DNA of 6,735 nucleotides from JTS-AC122 sp041742635 (GTDB lineage: Bacteria; Planctomycetota; Phycisphaerae; Phycisphaerales; UBA1924). Under the pieces are notes generated by a model, which saw only the letters and a program-made list of their open reading frames with translations, was not told the origin of the DNA and made no database searches. Made by a program: the position numbers and the translations under genes. Of this stretch, positions 1 through 5,315 are shown piece by piece. The stretch is from positions 1 to 6,735 of the forward strand of contig JBGSIF010000137.1 of NCBI GenBank assembly GCA_041742635.1. Reading direction: 5' to 3'. Numbering within the stretch: position 1 is the first letter of the stretch; each line of letters starts with the position of its first letter.

Positions 1-132
1 GTGCTGGGGCGGCTGCACGAACTCTCCGGCGGCGCGACGCTGCGGGCGAACATCGAACTGGTGAAATCGAACGCGAGGCTCGCGGGGCGGGTCGCGTCTC
101 TGATGGCCGCGCCGTCCGAACGCGGAGCATGA
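1..132 (+). CDS. C-terminal end of an unidentified protein (5' end outside window)
   Basis: Frame 1 is open from the window edge to a TGA at 130-132 and gives the last 43 residues of a protein. Nearly all codons end in G or C, as expected for a real gene in this GC-rich sequence. The visible tail is mostly helical and contains NIELVKSNARLAGRVA, an amphipathic helix with asparagines spaced seven residues apart. That pattern is loosely like the end of FlgN-type flagellar chaperones, but 43 residues are too few to assign a family. The gene converges on the minus-strand membrane protein gene, with only 17 bases between the two stop codons and no terminator hairpin in the gap. The reading frame is fairly secure; the function is unknown. 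Confidence 0.6.
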   Translation: MLGRLHELSGGATLRANIELVKSNARLAGRVASLMAAPSERGA

Positions 133-149
133 ACCCCGTGCGTCGTCGC

Positions 150-1457
150 TTACTCCGGTCCCGTCGCCCCCGGGTTCTTCAATCGTGCTTCGAGTGAGGC
201 GATCCCCTGCATCAGCGCGGCACGGTCGTCTTCGGTCAAGGTGTCGTCGTAGCGCTCGTGCAGCCGGAGACGCCAGAGCAGGCCGATGCCGCCGACCCAC
301 TCGCTGTGCGGGTTCCAGTCCACCATTTCGGGAAGCCGACGCCACCCGCCGTGCAGGTGGGTGAACAAGTATCGCCCGGACTTGATCGCGTACATCCGCC
401 CGACCCACGCCGCGGGCTCGCGCTGGAGGATCACCTTCGCCACTTCTTCGATCATCGGCGTCCGCTCGCCCCACCCGATCCTCGGCGCGGGGTCCCAGAT
501 CGGCGGGAACGCCTCGCGTCCCTTCGCCGACATCATCGTCAGCGACTCCTCGATCTTTCCGGCGCGCAGCAAGCCGTCCGCCTCCCAGCGGTTGCGTTGC
601 TCCGCCTGTGTGCTCGTCATCAGCACAACCCACGCCACCACCGCCATCGTCGCTACCGAGATCAACCCCCGCGGCGTCCGCCCCCACCCCCGCGCCTCCA
701 CATTCCATCGGCCCTTCATTACCGCCATCGCCCAGATCCCGCCCACCAGCCACACCGGCAGACTCAGGATTCCGAAGAACATCGTCAGGAAGTTCGCGTT
801 CGACACCGCCGCGTCCTCCGGGGCGTGCTGCATCCCGCCCATGAAATCCACGAGCGGCTTGGGCGACGCCATCGCCCCGATCACCACCGCGACATCCGAG
901 AACAACATAACAATGAAGAACGTCGGCAGCGCCCTCGCCCCGAAGATCACCGACAGCACCCGCGTCATCAACGCCACGCGCCAGATCGAGACGACCGTGA
1001 GCGTGTTGAGGTTCGCCTGCACCGCCTCGACGGGCGTGAACCAGCGCTCGTAGGCGATGCCGTAGAGCCACGCCATCGGTGCGCTCATCCAGAACAGCCC
1101 AAGGAAACTCAAATAACCACACAAGAAAGTCCGCGGCAGCGTGCTCGGATTCGTATCCCGAAGACCGGACAGAATGCTGAAGTTCTCGGGTTCAGTCGTA
1201 TTCGCGTTTGTTCCAAGACGCATCCGAATAGCCATAAACATCATCGAATACAGCACCAGCGAGTTCGCCGTCGAGACGACCACGCCGTGCAGGAGCACGT
1301 CCCATTCTTTGATCAGGTACGCCCCGTCGTAGTTCCGCGCGAGGCTCGCGCTGAGCACGAGCATCGTGCCGACGACCAGCGCCCACGGCGACGCCGCGAT
1401 CCGCAGGATCGCCCCGCGTTGTCCGATCAGGTACATTGGTAGATCCAGCAACTTCAC
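150..1457 (-). CDS. Polytopic membrane protein of unknown function
   Basis: This 435-residue protein has about six or seven hydrophobic segments, roughly at residues 24-40, 55-78, 111-135, 153-172, 178-196, 222-247 and 264-282. A soluble tail rich in Trp and Arg follows (about 285-435). No catalytic motif or named family is recognisable. The start is a GTG at 1457-1455: an AGGGG ribosome-binding site sits about 6-7 bases before it, and an ATG overlapping it by one base is out of frame. The next in-frame ATG is residue 8 and would also keep every membrane segment. The stop is TAA at 152-150. The gene lies 51 bases downstream of the radical SAM gene on the same strand with no terminator between them, so it is probably the second gene of that operon. 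It could be a partner, transporter or membrane enzyme linked to the radical SAM chemistry, but this is only inferred from position. Confidence 0.8.
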   Translation of the reverse strand: MKLLDLPMYLIGQRGAILRIAASPWALVVGTMLVLSASLARNYDGAYLIKEWDVLLHGVVVSTANSLVLYSMMFMAIRMRLGTNANTTEPENFSILSGLRDTNPSTLPRTFLCGYLSFLGLFWMSAPMAWLYGIAYERWFTPVEAVQANLNTLTVVSIWRVALMTRVLSVIFGARALPTFFIVMLFSDVAVVIGAMASPKPLVDFMGGMQHAPEDAAVSNANFLTMFFGILSLPVWLVGGIWAMAVMKGRWNVEARGWGRTPRGLISVATMAVVAWVVLMTSTQAEQRNRWEADGLLRAGKIEESLTMMSAKGREAFPPIWDPAPRIGWGERTPMIEEVAKVILQREPAAWVGRMYAIKSGRYLFTHLHGGWRRLPEMVDWNPHSEWVGGIGLLWRLRLHERYDDTLTEDDRAALMQGIASLEARLKNPGATGPE

Positions 1458-1508
1458 ATGCGTCCCCTTGCCGTTGGTACCTAGCGCCGAGTGCCCACGG
1501 CCTATCGC

Positions 1509-2828
1509 CTAACTCACAACGCTGTTCCCACCATACCGCTTCGCCCAAACACGCTGGCGGGTTTCCATTCTTTTCCTTGACGGCTCCGCCGCGAAGACGT
1601 ATTTCACGAGGCTGTGGAACCCCGACTGCAACTCCGCCGCCGTCATCCGATCCGGCGTGTACGTCACGTCGAACAATGTGTACGACTCCCACCCACGATC
1701 CGGCAACAATCGCCCCTCACGCTTCAACTTCTCGTGCAGCCCCGTCCCCGGAAACGGCGTCTGCAACGTCAACTGCACATCCGCGAACGGTGCATCGATC
1801 AGATACTCCCCCAGCGCGTGCATCGATTCGAACGTCTCCCCATCGCATCCGACGATGAAACATCCGATCACGGCGACGCCCGCGTCCTGAATCCGCGCCA
1901 CCGCGTCCATGATCCGCGGCAACGGTGCCGCTTTCGCGCCCATGCCTTTGGGCGAATGCACCATCGATTCGATCCCCATCAGCACCTGCACGCACCCCGA
2001 CGCCGCGAGCCGCTCGAGTACGTCGGGCCGGTCGCCGATCCGCCAGTCGGCTTCCGTGAAGTACCGTACCCCCGCGTGCTCCAGCACCCCGAGCAACGCC
2101 CCCGCGTCACGCTTGCCGGCAAACGTGTTATCGTCGGCGAGTTCGATCATCGGCCGCGCCGCTATCGCCTTGATCGCTTCGAGTTCGCTTCGAATCCGCT
2201 CTATCGGCTTCTCACGAAACGGCCCGAGTAGCCGGCTTGCGCCGCAGAACTCGCACGCCAGCGGGCATCCTCGCGCCGTCTGCATCGTGAAGCGTGGCCG
2301 CTCTTTCTTGCCCAGCAACTCAAACCGGGGCAGTGGTCCCGCCGACAAATCCATAGGCACCGCGGCACGGTAAAACCGCCTCAACAACCCACGCTCCGCG
2401 TCCCTCAGCACATCCAGCCACACGGGTTCGCCGTCGCCGATCACGACTGCGTCGGCGTACCCCACCGCCTCTTCCGGACAGGTCGTCGCGTGCAGTCCGC
2501 CGATGACGGTGCGGATTCCTTGACCCCGCAGACGTGCCGCCAGGTCGTACGCTTCGTTGATCGACGCGGTGAGCGCGGAGATCGCCACGAGCGTCGGCCG
2601 CCGCGCCACCAGTTCGCCCACGAGTGAGTCGTCTACCAGTGGCGCCTCGTGGTAACTCACTTCCCAATCTCTCGGCGTCATCCCCGCCAGCGTCAGCAAC
2701 CCCAGCCCCGGCAACGCCCCAATCGCTCCCGCCCTCGCCCCAAGCCCCGGCAGACTCATCCCCAGCGCGATCATCTCGCGCTCCCGCACCCGAAACCCCG
2801 ACATGCACACCAATGCTACGTGTCGCAT
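1509..2828 (-). CDS. Radical SAM protein with N-terminal B12-binding-like domain
   Basis: Residue numbers count from the ATG at 2828-2826, which gives 439 residues. The radical SAM cluster motif CPLACEFC is at about 188-195; its three Cys (CxxxCxxC) should bind the [4Fe-4S] cluster that cleaves S-adenosylmethionine. An N-terminal Rossmann-like domain (about 1-150) carries features typical of cobalamin-binding radical SAM enzymes: SALTAS, GGLHATTCPEE and a following GDGEP. The classical DxHxxG cobalamin-ligand motif is not seen, so cobalamin binding is uncertain. After the barrel (ELADDNTF, MGIESM, FIVGCDGET) comes a tail with QTPFPGTGLHEKLKREGRLL and FDVTYTP, as in HpnJ/HpnP/BchE-like relatives with a DUF4070-like C-terminus. 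The substrate cannot be deduced. An in-frame GTG at 2843 would add five residues, but it lies inside the palindrome and just before the -10 box. A promoter placing the transcription start near 2828 favours the ATG. The stop is TAG at 1511-1509. It is probably the first gene of an operon with the downstream membrane protein. Confidence 0.9.
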   Translation of the reverse strand: MRHVALVCMSGFRVREREMIALGMSLPGLGARAGAIGALPGLGLLTLAGMTPRDWEVSYHEAPLVDDSLVGELVARRPTLVAISALTASINEAYDLAARLRGQGIRTVIGGLHATTCPEEAVGYADAVVIGDGEPVWLDVLRDAERGLLRRFYRAAVPMDLSAGPLPRFELLGKKERPRFTMQTARGCPLACEFCGASRLLGPFREKPIERIRSELEAIKAIAARPMIELADDNTFAGKRDAGALLGVLEHAGVRYFTEADWRIGDRPDVLERLAASGCVQVLMGIESMVHSPKGMGAKAAPLPRIMDAVARIQDAGVAVIGCFIVGCDGETFESMHALGEYLIDAPFADVQLTLQTPFPGTGLHEKLKREGRLLPDRGWESYTLFDVTYTPDRMTAAELQSGFHSLVKYVFAAEPSRKRMETRQRVWAKRYGGNSVVS

Positions 2829-2832
2829 AAAG

Positions 2833-2846
2833 TTAGTGTACACTAA
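2833..2846. promoter_or_regulatory. Perfect 14-bp palindrome overlapping the -10 box (candidate operator)
   Basis: TTAGTGTACACTAA is identical on both strands. It covers the whole -10 box (2840-2835) and the last bases of the spacer of the radical SAM promoter. Short perfect palindromes of this kind are typical sites for dimeric helix-turn-helix repressors such as the TetR family, and a protein bound here would block RNA polymerase. No regulator gene is visible in the window, so the binding protein is unknown. No second copy was noticed. Confidence 0.5.
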
Positions 2847-2863
2847 TAAATAATGCCGGTCAA
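2835..2863 (-). promoter_or_regulatory. Sigma-70-like promoter of the radical SAM gene, probably leaderless
   Basis: On the minus strand, TTGACC (2863-2858, 5 of 6 to the -35 consensus) is followed after exactly 17 bases by TACACT (2840-2835, 4 of 6 to the -10 consensus). The surroundings are AT-rich in an otherwise GC-rich window. Transcription starting 6-7 bases past the -10 box would begin at or one base before the ATG at 2828. No ribosome-binding sequence lies between the box and the ATG (only AACTTT). Both points fit a leaderless message. The prediction rests on sequence alone. Confidence 0.6.
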
Positions 2864-2871
2864 CTCTTTAT

Positions 2872-2916
2872 ATAAAAACAAACCGCCCCGTCCAGCAACA
2901 CACTGGGCGGGGCGGT
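2872..2916 (-). terminator. Rho-independent terminator of the coiled-coil protein gene
   Basis: The arms 2882-2895 and 2903-2916 form a 14-bp stem with a single G-T pair (2891/2907) and a 7-base loop (CAACACA on the plus strand). Read on the minus strand, the stem is followed directly by TTTGTTTTTATA (about 2881-2870). This is the classical form for ending minus-strand transcription. It lies about 105 bases beyond the stop codon of the gene at 3021-4010 and separates that gene from the radical SAM promoter immediately downstream. On the plus strand no T-run follows, so it is not bidirectional. Confidence 0.85.
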
Positions 2917-2936
2917 GCGAAGGTGCCGACTCGTTC

Positions 2937-3008
2937 CGATCGGTTTGAGGTACCGATCGACCCGGTCAGCGGAACTTCTTTGGTGGTCCCCACTCTTCAG
3001 AGTGGGAC
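2937..3008 (-). other. Structured 3' untranslated region with two hairpins
   Basis: Between the stop codon of the coiled-coil gene and its terminator lie two further inverted repeats. One pairs 2986-2995 with 3000-3008: GTCCCCACTC against GAGTGGGAC, with one bulged C and a 4-base loop. The other is a perfect 8-bp pair, CGATCGGT (2937-2944) with ACCGATCG (2952-2959), and a 7-base loop. Neither has a T-run, so neither is a terminator by itself. Together with the terminator they would form a three-hairpin 3' end, which could stabilise the message or give rise to a small RNA. No known RNA family is recognised. Confidence 0.4.
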
Positions 3009-3020
3009 AGAACGCTTCTG

Positions 3021-4010
3021 TTACTTATCTCGGATCACCAGCGGCTCGCTCGCGTCCGTCGCCGGCTTCTCTTCGGCCTTCTTCTCGCACGAGTCCGGGT
3101 GAATCTCGATCGGCTTCACCTTGGCTTTGTGTGTCCGAACTTGCTTTAGCCCCGACTCCGCTCGGCTCTTGGCCGCCGATTCTCGATCGATCTGCGCTTT
3201 GGCCGAATCCTCGTAGTTCTCTCGCGTCTGGTCCACGACCAGCCCCGCGAGTTTGGATTCCTGCTTCGCCTTGATGTCCGCAAGGTGCGAGTTGATCTGG
3301 TCCAGGCTCGCCGCACGGTAGCGGCTTTGCTCATCGATCGACCGCTGACGCTTCTGCATGATCTCGATCATGCGGTCATTCCGCGCCACGGCGTCCACCT
3401 TACGGTCCAGTTCCCACAACTGTGTCTGGAACGTCTGACGCTCGGTCTCCAGTTTGCTCAGCAGCGACACCAGCCGTTCTTCCTGTTGCCCGAGGTACCC
3501 AAGGTCGCGCTCGATGTCCTCGCCGCGGGCCGCGTAGGCGTTCCGCGTGTTCGTCACCTCGCTCACCTTGTTGTACGCGCTCTCCATGTCCAACTTCTCG
3601 GCTTTGAACACGATCAGGATCGCACGCGGTTCGCCCATCGATACTTGCTGGATCGAAGCGTCCTCTCCCTTCGCTAGTGCGGACTGGAGTTTCTCCAGGT
3701 CATCGTCGGCCAGGGTGACGACTCGGTCGGCCACTTCGCTCTCTCGGTTCAACTGCGCGATTTGTTCACGCAGTTCCGCCAAGTCGCCCCGCACGTCCGC
3801 GATCCGTTTCGGGTACTGTTCTGCCAAGTCGCGCAGTTGCACCCGTAGCGCCACCGGATCGGTGATGTTCGCGTCAATTTTCGCATTGATGTTCCCACGA
3901 ACCTGCTGCAACACCGCCCGGCCCCGCGGCGTGCTCGCCAGCACCAGCACCGCGCCGCCCACGATCACCCCGATGACTCCGACTCGTACAAGACCTTTCG
4001 TGAAACCCAT
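3021..4010 (-). CDS. Membrane-anchored coiled-coil protein of unknown function
   Basis: This 329-residue protein begins with one hydrophobic helix (residues 8-26, VRVGVIGVIVGGAVLVLA), a membrane anchor or uncleaved signal. It continues with long charged helices of coiled-coil character (about 52-115 and 142-290). A short beta-like break (PRAILIVFKAEKL, about 128-140) splits the two and suggests a helical hairpin around a small domain. The last 35 residues are Lys/Glu/Pro-rich and probably disordered. Ribosome-binding sequence GGAGG lies 7 bases before the ATG at 4010-4008; the stop is TAA at 3023-3021. No enzyme motif is present. Such proteins are often labelled SMC-like or PspA-like because of the coiled coil alone, and I see no specific support for either. 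It is divergent from the sigma factor-kinase operon and has its own terminator, so it is probably transcribed alone. A structural or signalling role at the membrane is possible. Confidence 0.85.
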   Translation of the reverse strand: MGFTKGLVRVGVIGVIVGGAVLVLASTPRGRAVLQQVRGNINAKIDANITDPVALRVQLRDLAEQYPKRIADVRGDLAELREQIAQLNRESEVADRVVTLADDDLEKLQSALAKGEDASIQQVSMGEPRAILIVFKAEKLDMESAYNKVSEVTNTRNAYAARGEDIERDLGYLGQQEERLVSLLSKLETERQTFQTQLWELDRKVDAVARNDRMIEIMQKRQRSIDEQSRYRAASLDQINSHLADIKAKQESKLAGLVVDQTRENYEDSAKAQIDRESAAKSRAESGLKQVRTHKAKVKPIEIHPDSCEKKAEEKPATDASEPLVIRDK

Positions 4011-4250
4011 TGTGATGCCTCCAAGTTGTTGTGGCGGCCATTCGCCTTGATTGGTGTTTCCGCCCCGACCTTCGCATCCGTCCGGCGTTCGGTTTGGATA
4101 CAGGTCTCTCGGAACTCGCCCGCCTCGCTTTCACCCTTCTCGCATTTCATCACAATTTTTCTCTCCACGACGTTCCTCCCTCGCACCGACTCGTCAACCA
4201 AGGGGCGATAAAACCAGCGTGAAACGCCCCCCAATCCCCCTTCGCCGTCC

Positions 4251-4280
4251 ATTATCATCCCATTCGACACTCAACTACAA
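4251..4280 (-). promoter_or_regulatory. Candidate promoter of the coiled-coil protein gene
   Basis: On the minus strand, GATAAT (4256-4251, 5 of 6 to the -10 consensus) lies 18 bases after TTGTAG (4280-4275, only TTG matching the -35 consensus). It would give a leader of about 230 bases before the ATG at 4010. The -35 is weak and the leader long, so another start nearer the gene is possible. Confidence 0.3.
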
Positions 4281-4312
4281 GGATCTGGCCTTTCAGGTAT
4301 CCGTTTGTCCGG

Positions 4313-4341
4313 TTGGGGTTTCTCGTTCGCTGTGATACAGT
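4313..4341 (+). promoter_or_regulatory. Candidate promoter of the sigma factor-kinase operon
   Basis: TTGGGG (4313-4318) is followed after 17 bases by TACAGT (4336-4341). TG two bases before the -10 box makes an extended -10 (TGATACAGT). The -35 matches only at TTG. A start near 4348 would give a leader of about 118 bases. An alternative sigma factor, perhaps the one encoded here, could use a different box, so confidence is low. Confidence 0.3.
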
Positions 4342-4465
4342 TTTGAGTCGGTTGTCCCCGTTTTCGCTGAAACCGGCTGTACGGCGGGCGGAATCATGCG
4401 GTGGACCACACCCCGGCGCGCCAACCGCGCCCCCGCCCGCTCCTCACCCCCGCGAAGGAACAGGA

Positions 4466-5293
4466 ATGCTTAATACGCTCACAACCGGGTTCGTGAAACG
4501 ATTGAGATCGCGCGACGAATCCGCGTGGTTTGAACTCTGGGAGACCTTCGGCCCGGTCTTGCGCGCGCAACTCACGAAATGGGGCCGGGGACGCATCGGT
4601 GCCGAAACCGTCCGCGACCTCTCGCAGGAAACCCTTGCGGCGTTATCTGATTCAATCGACCGATATGATCCGGGACGTGGCGCACGATTTTCGACCTGGC
4701 TCCTTGCAATCGCCAAGCATGTTTTGGGCGACGAGATGGACCGCCGCGGCGCGCAAAAACGCGGCGGGTCCAAACGCAGCGCGGAACTCGACGAGAGTTG
4801 GATGATCGCCGACTCTGGCCCGACCGCCGACCGCGAGTACGAAGACGCGATTTTTCGCGCCAAGGTCGAAGCCGCGATCCGGATGGTGGAAAAAAACGTC
4901 GATTTCACCGATTTTTCGATCTATCGAATGCGGGTGCTCGACGGCACGAGCGGCAAGGACGTCGCCGATGCGATGGGCATGAGCGAACCGACCGTCAGCC
5001 GCCGGCTCGCCAAGGTCCGAGATGTCCTGCGGCTTCGGTTGACCGAAGTTGTCAAGACGTATTCTTTTACTGAAGACGAACTCGGTGAAGCCGCGCGAAA
5101 CGGGCTGGAACTAAATCCAAGTAAGGCCGAAGACACCGCTTTCGACGAGGCGGTCGCCGACCTGTACCACAAGCACGTTGAACTCCGCCGCGAGGACGAC
5201 GCCCGGATCCTCGCTTCTCGCGCCGCCGTGAGTACGAAACCCAGGCGTGACGAACCACGAGCGACTCCTAACGGGCGCGCCCGACGACGATAG
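4466..5293 (+). CDS. ECF-like sigma-70 family RNA polymerase sigma factor with C-terminal extension
   Basis: This 275-residue protein should direct RNA polymerase to a specific promoter set. Sigma region 2 is at about residues 18-95. It contains RDLSQETLAAL, the core-binding helix with the usual D-x-x-Q-E, then YDPGRGARFSTWLLAIAKH, typical of the promoter-melting and -10-reading part. A linker of about 35 residues leads to region 4 (about 130-196), whose helix-turn-helix GKDVADAMGMSEPTVSRRLA should read the -35 element. Region 4 is followed by about 80 extra residues. Most ECF sigma factors end soon after region 4. The extension has an acidic first half and an Arg-rich tail with Ser/Thr (STKPRR, RATPNGRARRR). 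The ATG at 4466 has AAGGA about 6 bases upstream; the frame is open further up to 4313, but that part is Pro-rich and lacks sigma features. The stop is TAG at 5291-5293. The kinase gene starts 8 bases later, so the two are an operon. STK-linked ECF sigma factors are known, for example Vibrio EcfP activated by the kinase PpkT2, and a similar link is inferred here. Confidence 0.9.
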   Translation: MLNTLTTGFVKRLRSRDESAWFELWETFGPVLRAQLTKWGRGRIGAETVRDLSQETLAALSDSIDRYDPGRGARFSTWLLAIAKHVLGDEMDRRGAQKRGGSKRSAELDESWMIADSGPTADREYEDAIFRAKVEAAIRMVEKNVDFTDFSIYRMRVLDGTSGKDVADAMGMSEPTVSRRLAKVRDVLRLRLTEVVKTYSFTEDELGEAARNGLELNPSKAEDTAFDEAVADLYHKHVELRREDDARILASRAAVSTKPRRDEPRATPNGRARRR

Positions 5294-5301
5294 AACGAAC
5301 A

Positions 5302-5315
5302 ATGGGGATCCCCAT
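5302..5315. repeat. Perfect palindrome covering the kinase start codons
   Basis: ATGGGGATCCCCAT is a perfect 14-bp palindrome that starts at the first kinase ATG and ends in the second in-frame ATG (5314-5316). As RNA it could form a small hairpin of 5 pairs with a GATC loop. That hairpin would hide the first start codon and part of the GGGGA that could serve the second. It might affect how much kinase is made after translation of the sigma factor. It may also be chance. Confidence 0.35.

Larger units (their letters stand above)
4011..4465. other. Divergent intergenic region, no convincing gene
   Basis: About 455 bases separate the start codons of the coiled-coil gene (leftward) and the sigma factor gene (rightward). 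Short reading frames cross it on both strands, but none has both a good start and recognisable content. The region holds one candidate promoter per direction (listed separately). It also holds a repeated TTGGGG-N9-CGCTG arrangement, at 4313-4332 on the plus strand and 4234-4215 on the minus strand. A GC-rich leader before the sigma gene has an inverted repeat: GCGGGCGG (4384-4391) with CCGCCCGC (4433-4440). No riboswitch or tRNA is recognised. Confidence 0.5.

Noticed and set aside
258..1442. Open frame of 394 codons on the plus strand, opposite the membrane protein gene
   Set aside because: The product is dominated by Arg, Pro and His, as is typical of an antisense shadow. The minus-strand frame has coherent membrane segments and a ribosome-binding site.
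1192..1692. Minus-strand frame of 166 codons bridging the membrane protein and radical SAM genes
   Set aside because: It overlaps both genes out of frame and has low-complexity Gly/Arg composition with no domain.
2829..2843. GTG at 2843 as start of the radical SAM protein
   Set aside because: The codon lies inside the palindrome, just before the predicted -10 box, so it would not be on the transcript. The ATG at 2828 fits better and loses only five residues.
2986..3008. Hairpin near the coiled-coil gene stop taken as its terminator
   Set aside because: No T-run follows it on either strand; the hairpin at 2882-2916 has one.
3965..4270. Minus-strand frame of 101 codons upstream of and overlapping the coiled-coil gene
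   Set aside because: It overlaps the well-supported start of the coiled-coil gene, has no clear ribosome-binding site and no recognisable content, and covers the probable promoter region.
4313..4465. Upstream extension of the sigma factor frame by 51 residues
   Set aside because: The added part is Pro-rich and unlike any sigma region. The ATG at 4466 has a good ribosome-binding site and begins just before region 2.
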